Source: an uncultured Bacilli bacterium (GTDB lineage Bacteria; Bacillota_I; Bacilli_A; RF39; UBA660). Taken from it: a DNA stretch of 6,464 bases. How positions within the stretch are numbered: position 1 is the stretch's first letter; every line of letters starts with the position of its first letter. The translations under genes and the position numbers were made by a program. The notes under the pieces are model-generated. The model was not told the origin of the DNA and did no database searches. It worked only from the letters and a program-made list of their open reading frames with translations. The DNA lies in contig CANRGI010000071.1 in NCBI GenBank assembly GCA_947630095.1, forward strand, positions 1-6,464, in the 5' to 3' direction. This document shows positions 1 through 4,257 of the stretch, piece after piece.

Positions 1-11
1 AGTACAAATGT

Positions 12-32
12 TTGATATGGGGGGGGTATTAT
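12..32 (+). promoter_or_regulatory. Possible promoter region of surface-protein gene (weak)
   Basis: TATTAT at 27-32 matches the -10 consensus at 5 of 6 bases. TTGATA at 12-17 resembles a -35 box but is too close (9-base spacer). TACAAA at 3-8 has a plausible 18-base spacer but a poor match. No better pair was seen between here and the start codon. The gene needs some promoter in or before this region, and this is the best candidate; the true one may lie outside the window. Confidence 0.25.
19..26 (+). repeat. G8 homopolymer tract upstream of surface-protein gene
   Basis: Eight consecutive G residues stand in otherwise very AT-rich DNA, about 95 bases before the surface-protein start. The tract directly precedes TATTAT (27-32), which is -10-like, and follows TTGATA (12-17), which is -35-like. 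The two hexamers are only 9 bases apart, so they do not form a normal sigma-70 pair at this tract length. The tract itself is seen directly; a role as a slippage-prone expression switch is inference from known poly-G/poly-C switches in other bacteria. Confidence 0.85.
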
Positions 33-66
33 AGACTAAAAAAATCTTTTATCTTTTTGCATACAC

Positions 67-94
67 GAACGCATAGTGTTTTAACTATGTGTTT
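67..94. repeat. Inverted repeat, 11-bp arms around a 6-bp centre
   Basis: The left arm (67-77) and right arm (84-94) are complementary over 11 positions, including two G-T pairs, around the centre GTTTTA (78-83). The right arm runs into T92-T96, so as RNA it resembles a weak intrinsic terminator or attenuator with only three G-C pairs. As DNA its half-sites CGCATAG and CTATGTG suit an operator for the downstream Cro/CI-type protein, and the 11-6-11 geometry recalls Xer/dif sites. The palindrome is certain; its function is not. Confidence 0.7.
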
Positions 95-112
95 TTCTGT
101 GCCAGAAAGGAG
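94..112 (+). promoter_or_regulatory. SD site with flanking hairpin
   Basis: AAAGGAG (106-112) lies 8 bases before ATG 121 and fixes that start. TTTTCTG (93-99) can pair with CAGAAA (103-108) around the loop TGC, placing the first A residues of the SD, and weakly G109 by a G-T pair, in a stem. The hairpin directly abuts the 67-94 inverted repeat, so the two could stack in the mRNA leader. A translational effect is inference; the GGAG core stays mostly unpaired. Confidence 0.5.
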
Positions 113-120
113 TATGTGAA

Positions 121-1770
121 ATGATAAAGAGAATATTAAGTAGTAAGACAAGATTAGGAATAGCAATAATTGTGATATTAATGCTTGTAATGGGTTTATC
201 CTATGGAACGTTTTTAATTGGAACAGATAACTATAAAGTAAGTGAGTTATTAATTGCAGAGTTAAACTATGGGATAAAGATAGAAGAAGATAGTGGACAA
301 GCGTGTACAGTTAATGGAACTAAAGTAACAACACCTCAAGATACAGAGTGTTTCATAACTATACAAATATCTTCAGTAAATCCAATTGATAGTAGATATG
401 CTTTAGCATATAAAAATGAGCAAGGTAATGCAACAGTTCAATACACAGATAAAACTCAATGGGGTAGTACTGGTTTAATAGATGGATATACTGAAGATAC
501 AACATATTCAAGAAAAGTAAGAGTAATAATAAGAAATAATGGGAAAAGTGCAGATTCAATAGTAGACTTTAAAGTATTTGGAGGGTATACTTTTAATACA
601 ACAGTTTCAGTAGATTTGCAAAATGGTTATCAAACTATACCGGGAGTTTTTAATGAAAGTATAGAAGCAGGAAATAAAAGATTAGTAGATATAGTAGAAA
701 AAGATACTGATTGTGTAACGAGTACTTCAAAAGAGTGTCTATATGGAGGAGGAGTAATAACAAACTATCTTCAATATCCAACAAGTTCTAATACAAGTGA
801 AAATTTATGGAGAATAACAGGAAGTTATGACCTAAATGGAACAACTTATGCAAAAATAATTTATAATTCAAATAAAGGAAATACAACTCAAGAAAATATA
901 AAAAGTACTTTAGATAATTTTTATAATACTTTAGATATTGCAAAAGATGTAATACAAGATACTAATAAATTTAATTGTACAAAAGATGGTTGCGCTGCAA
1001 GTAATTATGATAAAATAGGCTTATTAAGCACTTATGAATATGCTGAAATAGGAGGGCAAGAGTCTTACTTAGGGATTAGTGATAATTGGTTCGCATTAGA
1101 AAGTGGTAGTAGTAATATTAAAAATATAACTCCAAGTGGAATAACAGAAGTAAGTGGAAAGAGTGGAATAAGACCAACAGCATATTTACAAACGGATGTA
1201 ATAGTAACTGGCAAAGGAACAATAGACGACCCATATAGAATAAGTCCAAAAGGAGATATAAATATCGTTGCTTATACTGTAGAAGGGCAATCTACTAATG
1301 ATACATTAGAAACTTTATTAAGCACAAAAACAGTAAAAGAAATAAAATGTAAAAATGGAAGTAAAGCATATTGGGATTATAGCAAAAAAGCGGTAGTAGT
1401 AAAAGAATTAAATACTCCAGAATATTGTACTATAGATTTTAAGTCAAATATAACATTTATGGATAAAATACTTGCTGATAATTCTACAATAGGTAAACGA
1501 ATAGGTTTTGATTTTATTTTTCCTTTTTCAGGTTTATATGTTGAAGATAATATTAAATATATAGAAGATGTTGAGCAAACTAAAAATGCAGTATATTATT
1601 TTGCTGGAAATCCTGATAATAACTGGGTAAAATTTGGAAAACAAAATGATAGTGATATCTGGTGGAGAATAATAAGAACAAATGAAGATGGAAGTGTAAG
1701 GTTATTATATGCAGGAACGAAACACGATACTACATCTGGATATATAAGTATTAGTCAAAAATATAATTAG
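121..1770 (+). CDS. N-terminal part of a broken, membrane-anchored surface protein with repeated WRI modules
   Basis: Likely an extracellular protein held by one N-terminal membrane segment. ATG 121 is preceded by AAAGGAG at 8 bases. Residues 1-11 are basic, 12-33 form a hydrophobic helix ending in LSYGTFLIG, and the rest is Ser/Thr/Asn/Tyr-rich and hydrophilic, consistent with export. Residues about 40-180 look like a beta-sandwich or stalk with C62/C77. Residues 206-374 form a first module (WRI 230-232, STLDNFY 262-268, RPTAYL 351-356, DPYRI 370-374). Residues about 381-440 are a linker with C410 and C436. A second module begins near 490 (VYYFAG, WWRI 514-517, LLYAG 528-532) and is cut off at TAG 1770. 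The Cys residues (62, 77, 198, 206, 286, 291, 410, 436) fall in apparent pairs. No sortase motif is visible in either fragment. The C-terminal half continues in another frame (see 1748-2416). The family resembles uncharacterised repetitive surface proteins of gut Firmicutes, and the module recalls DUF6273-like proteins; both statements are from memory. Exact function unknown. Confidence 0.75.
   Translation: MIKRILSSKTRLGIAIIVILMLVMGLSYGTFLIGTDNYKVSELLIAELNYGIKIEEDSGQACTVNGTKVTTPQDTECFITIQISSVNPIDSRYALAYKNEQGNATVQYTDKTQWGSTGLIDGYTEDTTYSRKVRVIIRNNGKSADSIVDFKVFGGYTFNTTVSVDLQNGYQTIPGVFNESIEAGNKRLVDIVEKDTDCVTSTSKECLYGGGVITNYLQYPTSSNTSENLWRITGSYDLNGTTYAKIIYNSNKGNTTQENIKSTLDNFYNTLDIAKDVIQDTNKFNCTKDGCAASNYDKIGLLSTYEYAEIGGQESYLGISDNWFALESGSSNIKNITPSGITEVSGKSGIRPTAYLQTDVIVTGKGTIDDPYRISPKGDINIVAYTVEGQSTNDTLETLLSTKTVKEIKCKNGSKAYWDYSKKAVVVKELNTPEYCTIDFKSNITFMDKILADNSTIGKRIGFDFIFPFSGLYVEDNIKYIEDVEQTKNAVYYFAGNPDNNWVKFGKQNDSDIWWRIIRTNEDGSVRLLYAGTKHDTTSGYISISQKYN
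736..1242 (+). repeat. Protein-level module copy 1 (WRI...RP...DPY)
   Basis: This encodes residues 206-374 of the surface protein. It shares ordered motifs with the region at 1591-2380: an aromatic pair then G, N-Y/W-L/V, WRI exactly 27 residues into the aligned block, a Thr-Ile/Leu-Asp helix, an LLST/LMTA block before a Trp motif, RP, and a closing G.GT...PY. The similarity is at protein level and divergent, so it indicates an old duplication. Confidence 0.6.
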
Positions 1771-2380
1771 GAAAAATGATGAATCTTCTACAATAAAGAC
1801 AACAATAGATAGATGGTATGAAAATAATTTATTAAATAATTATGGAAAATATTTAAGCAGAACAGCAATATATTGTAATGATCGTGCTACTTTTAGTAAT
1901 TCGTCTGATTATTCTGCAGGTTATGATAGGTTAGAGAAAAATAAAAGGCCATCATTTAAATGTGGAAATGATGTAAATGGAACTTTGTATAGTAATGCAA
2001 GCAATTTGGATAAATTTACAGTAAAAAATAAATTAGGAATAGGAAATCAGCAATTAGAATATCCAATAGCATTAATGACAGCAGACGAGGTTGCTTATGC
2101 AGGTGGTGTATATGCAAATAAAAATGAAAATACATATTATACAAAAAATAGTAAAGATAGTAGTATAACAGGAGATACAGGTTGGTGGACAATGAGTCCT
2201 ATCGGTTATTATAGTTTTTCTTCAAAAGTATATATGGTAATTAATTCAGAAACAACTATGGGAGGAATATTTGGAACTACTGTAGATAATACAATCAATG
2301 CTGCTCGTCCAGTCCTATCCATAAAAGCCTGTGCTACTTGGAAAAGTGGAGATGGAACAGTAAGTTCACCTTATGAAGTA
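1591..2380 (+). repeat. Protein-level module copy 2, interrupted by the frame break
   Basis: The copy starts with VYYFAG in the first reading frame and ends with GDGTVSSPYEV in the +1 frame, so the break near 1757-1770 lies inside it. It carries WWRI, LLYAG, TIKTTIDRWYENNL, YPIALMTADEVAYAGG, WWTMSP and ARPVLSI. Apart from the break, the order matches copy 1. Confidence 0.6.
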
Positions 2381-2416
2381 GAGGTAGACGATGCTTGTGC
2401 ATTAGCAGATAACTAG
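1748..2416 (+). pseudogene. C-terminal remainder of the surface protein, out of frame
   Basis: This frame is open from 1748 (after TAA 1745-1747) to TAG 2414-2416, giving 222 codons. It continues the module begun in the preceding frame, with STIKTTIDRWYENNL right after the break, then IYCNDR, ALMTADEVAYAGG, WWTMSP, ARPVLSIKACATW and SPYEVEVDDACALADN. There is no ATG or GTG between 1748 and 1985. The only possible start, TTG 1985 (143 codons), has no good SD and sits inside a conserved-looking stretch, so it is probably an internal Leu codon. The fragment has no export signal and would be useless if made alone. Changing the A5 run at 1757-1761 by one base would rejoin the frames. However, the first frame looks family-like up to KYN 549 and the second from about RKNDES, so a deletion with its junction near 1765-1770 is also plausible. 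An assembly or sequencing error cannot be excluded. Confidence 0.75.
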
Positions 2417-2419
2417 GAG
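2414..2419 (+). promoter_or_regulatory. SD site overlapping the upstream stop codon
   Basis: TAGGAG combines the surface-protein stop TAG with a GGAG Shine-Dalgarno core, 5 bases before ATG 2425. This arrangement indicates translational coupling between the surface-protein C-terminal frame and the HTH gene. Ribosomes stopping early at 1770 would not reach it, so the frame break may lower the regulator's expression. Confidence 0.7.
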
Positions 2420-2424
2420 TAATT

Positions 2425-2658
2425 ATGACAGAAAGTAAGATAAATAGTTTAGTTGGAAATAACATTAGAAAGTATAGACTTATGTATAATGCAAGTAAAG
2501 GTACTCTTACACAGAAAGATTTAGCACAAAAAGTAGGAGTATCTACTTCCCTAATAGGAAGTTTAGAAAGTAAAAAAGTAAGTCAAGGTATAAGTTTATT
2601 TAATTTATATAAAATAAGTGAAGCATTAGATATACCGATAGAGAAATTTTTTGAATAA
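2425..2658 (+). CDS. Small Cro/CI-type helix-turn-helix transcriptional regulator
   Basis: A 77-residue protein made almost entirely of one XRE-family DNA-binding domain. Residues 8-20 form helix 1 (LVGNNIRKYRLMY), LTQKDLAQKVGVS (28-40) holds helix 2 and the turn, and TSLIGSLESKK (41-51) is the recognition helix. LFNLYKISEALDIPIEKFFE (58-77) is the usual closing helix pair. There is no ligand-binding, protease or dimerisation domain, so it most resembles Cro-like or minimal repressors that bind short palindromes as dimers. It starts 8 bases after the surface-protein stop and is followed by a terminator, so it is the last gene of that unit. By inference it regulates its own operon; the inverted repeat at 67-94 is the obvious candidate operator. 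The 7-residue insertion-like NASKGTL before helix 2 is slightly longer than in typical members. Family certain, target unknown. Confidence 0.9.
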   Translation: MTESKINSLVGNNIRKYRLMYNASKGTLTQKDLAQKVGVSTSLIGSLESKKVSQGISLFNLYKISEALDIPIEKFFE

Positions 2659-2660
2659 TT

Positions 2661-2691
2661 AGAAAGTCTTGCTTTTTAAGTAAGATTTTTT
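2661..2691 (+). terminator. Intrinsic terminator after HTH gene
   Basis: The stem pairs 2661-2672 with 2680-2691 (AAAGTCTTGC against GTAAGATTTT at its core, with G-T pairs) around a 7-base loop TTTTTAA. The 3' arm is itself a run of six T residues (2686-2691). It begins 3 bases after the HTH stop codon and separates the surface-protein unit from the xer-tdk-ppdK unit. Confidence 0.8.
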
Positions 2692-2700
2692 AATTTAATA

Positions 2701-2729
2701 TAGAAAATATTATAAGTTTGTAGTATTAT
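2701..2729 (+). promoter_or_regulatory. Promoter for xer operon, placed for a leaderless transcript
   Basis: TAGAAA (2701-2706) matches the -35 consensus at 4 of 6 bases, and TATTAT (2724-2729) matches the -10 at 5 of 6, with an ideal 17-base spacer. The expected transcription start is about 2736-2737, at the ATG (2737) of the recombinase. No purine-rich SD exists in front of that ATG. The AT-rich background makes chance matches easy, but the missing SD and the spacing support each other. Confidence 0.5.
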
Positions 2730-2736
2730 TTAAATT

Positions 2737-3615
2737 ATGAAATACATAGAAGAGTTTTTAAAATATATAGAATTTGAAAAGAATTATTCTCCTTTAACAG
2801 TAAAAAGTTATAGAATAGATTTAGAAGAATTTATAAAAGATATAAATAAAGATTTAACTAAAGTAAATAGAGAAGATGTTAAATTGTATTTAAAAGATTT
2901 ATTTGATATGGAAGATAGTAGTAAAACTGTTAGTAGGAAGATTAGTAGTTTAAAAAGTTTCTATAGATATATGAAAGATAATGGATATATAAGTATTAAT
3001 CCTTTAAGTAGTATAAGATACCCTAAAAAAGAGAAAAGTTTACCTAAATTTGTACAATATAATGAATTAGAAGATATGATAGAAATTAGTAAAGAAGGAA
3101 GTCTAGGAGAGAGAAATAATCTAATAATAGAACTTATGTATTCAACTGGAGTTCGTGTTAGCGAACTAGTTAATATTAAATTAAGTGATATTGATTTTGA
3201 AAATAAGAAAATTAGAATAATGGGAAAAGGAAGTTATGAAAGATTTGTCTTTTATGGAGATTATACTAGTGAAGCATTAAATCGTTACATTAAAAATACA
3301 AGGTGTAAATTACTTGACGGAAAAATAAATGAATTCTTGTTTTTAAATAAAAATGGCGGTAATATATCTACTAGGGGCATAGCAAAGATAATAGATGGTA
3401 TAATAAAAAATACGTCTATTAAAACTAAAGTTAGTCCCCATACACTAAGGCATACTTTTGCAACCCATTTACTTGATAATGGGTGTGATTTAAGAAGCGT
3501 ACAAGAAATGCTTGGACATAAAAACATCAATTCTACCGAGGTTTACACTCATATTACAAGTGATAGACTTAAAAGTGTGTATTTTGGGAGTCATCCTAGA
3601 GGGAGGATAAGGTAA
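2737..3615 (+). CDS. XerC/XerD-type tyrosine site-specific recombinase
   Basis: A 292-residue tyrosine recombinase, the normal length for XerC/XerD. Residues 1-85 are the SAM-like core-binding domain (FLKYIEFEKNYSPLTVKSY, then RKISSLKSFYRYM). Residues about 105-285 are the catalytic domain with all expected residues: R140 in STGVRVSEL, K164 in GKGSYER, H235 and R238 in HTLRHTFATHLL, H261 in LGHKN, and nucleophile Y270 in VYTHIT. The C-terminus FGSHPRGR matches the Xer tail that contacts the partner subunit. Such enzymes resolve chromosome dimers at dif, usually as a XerC/XerD pair; some act alone or are diverted to inversion of surface-protein genes, as in mycoplasmas. The start gives a proper N-terminus but has no SD, so translation may be leaderless. 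It heads an operon with tdk immediately after its stop. The lack of neighbouring phage or transposon genes argues for a housekeeping Xer. Whether it is XerC, XerD or a lone Xer cannot be decided here. Confidence 0.9.
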   Translation: MKYIEEFLKYIEFEKNYSPLTVKSYRIDLEEFIKDINKDLTKVNREDVKLYLKDLFDMEDSSKTVSRKISSLKSFYRYMKDNGYISINPLSSIRYPKKEKSLPKFVQYNELEDMIEISKEGSLGERNNLIIELMYSTGVRVSELVNIKLSDIDFENKKIRIMGKGSYERFVFYGDYTSEALNRYIKNTRCKLLDGKINEFLFLNKNGGNISTRGIAKIIDGIIKNTSIKTKVSPHTLRHTFATHLLDNGCDLRSVQEMLGHKNINSTEVYTHITSDRLKSVYFGSHPRGRIR

Positions 3616-4248
3616 ATGAGTAAATTATATTTTAGGTATGGCGCAATGAACTGCGGTAAAACTACCGTGCTGTTACAAGTCGCCAATAATTATGAGGAAA
3701 GAGGAATGAAAGTTAAAATAATGAAGCCTTCTATTGACACAAAAGGAGAAGACACGATAGTAAGTAGGATAGGAATTTCTAGGAAGGTTGATTATTTAAT
3801 TAAAACTGAAGAAAGCCCTAAGGAAATGATAGGAGAAGGTAATTATAGCGAAGTTGATAATGAGTTTATTAATTATTTAGCAAAGTCATTTAAAGAAGGT
3901 ATTTCTTGTATTATAGTAGACGAAGCACAATTTTTAAGTAGAAGACAAGTAGATATACTTTTTATTTTTGCGAAAAAATATGATATACCTGTTATTTGTT
4001 ATGGGTTAAGAACTGATTTCCAAGGTAATTTATTTCCTGGCAGTGAAAGATTATTTTCTCTTGCAGATGAGATAGAAGAGGTGTATACTATATGCCGTTG
4101 CGGTAAAAAAGCAAGATTTAATGCTAGAAAAAATATTTTCGGAGAATTTACCAAAACAGGTGAACAAGTTATGATAGACCAAGGAGACACTTATGAGAGT
4201 CTTTGTGGGAAATGCTATCTAAAAAAAGTTATGAAATTAGAATTATAG
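3616..4248 (+). CDS. tdk: Thymidine kinase (type II, E. coli-like subgroup)
   Basis: A 210-residue cytosolic enzyme that phosphorylates thymidine (and deoxyuridine) with ATP to give dTMP, the thymidine salvage step. Walker A is GAMNCGKTT (9-17). Walker B and the catalytic Glu are in VDEAQF (101-106, E103). CYGLRTDFQGNLF (128-140) and PGS (141-143) follow the phosphate-binding region. Zinc ligands are probably C160 and C162 in ICRCGKKA, and C197 and C200 in LCGKC. The GEQVMIDQGDTYESLC stretch is the lasso that closes on the thymidine base. The CxC spacing, the AMN-x-GK P-loop and CYGLRTDF match the E. coli-type enzyme as I recall it, rather than the CxxC type common in Bacillus. ATG follows the xer stop with no gap; the SD GGGAGG (3601-3606) lies inside the end of xer. 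The last bases overlap the ppdK SD. Confident. Confidence 0.95.
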   Translation: MSKLYFRYGAMNCGKTTVLLQVANNYEERGMKVKIMKPSIDTKGEDTIVSRIGISRKVDYLIKTEESPKEMIGEGNYSEVDNEFINYLAKSFKEGISCIIVDEAQFLSRRQVDILFIFAKKYDIPVICYGLRTDFQGNLFPGSERLFSLADEIEEVYTICRCGKKARFNARKNIFGEFTKTGEQVMIDQGDTYESLCGKCYLKKVMKLEL

Positions 4249-4252
4249 GAGG
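4247..4252 (+). promoter_or_regulatory. Consensus SD of ppdK overlapping tdk stop
   Basis: AGGAGG is a perfect SD core, 5 bases before ATG 4258, and shares its first two bases with the tdk stop TAG (4246-4248). This supports tight coupling of tdk and ppdK and fixes the ppdK start. Confidence 0.85.
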
Positions 4253-4257
4253 AAAAA

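Noticed and set aside
3..119. Open frame of 38 codons from the window start to TGA 117-119
   Set aside because: It runs through the poly-G tract, the palindrome and the SD region, has no recognisable protein pattern, and is short enough to occur by chance.
359..559. Minus-strand ORF of 66 codons
   Set aside because: Antisense to the surface-protein gene; Leu/Tyr/His-rich translation is typical of reading AT-rich coding DNA backwards, and no SD was seen.
1985..2416. Independent 143-codon gene starting at TTG
   Set aside because: The frame is open well upstream and carries the same module; TTG 1985 lacks an SD and reads as an internal Leu. Treated as the out-of-frame remainder of the upstream gene.
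3285..3530. Minus-strand ORF of 81 codons inside xer
   Set aside because: Covers the catalytic domain of a clearly intact recombinase on the + strand; a shadow.
2737..3615. Recombinase as integrase of a mobile element
   Set aside because: It has Xer length and the HPRGR tail, sits in an operon with housekeeping genes, and no att repeats or phage/transposon genes are visible.
3999..4190. Minus-strand ORF of 63 codons inside tdk
   Set aside because: Antisense shadow of conserved thymidine kinase motifs.
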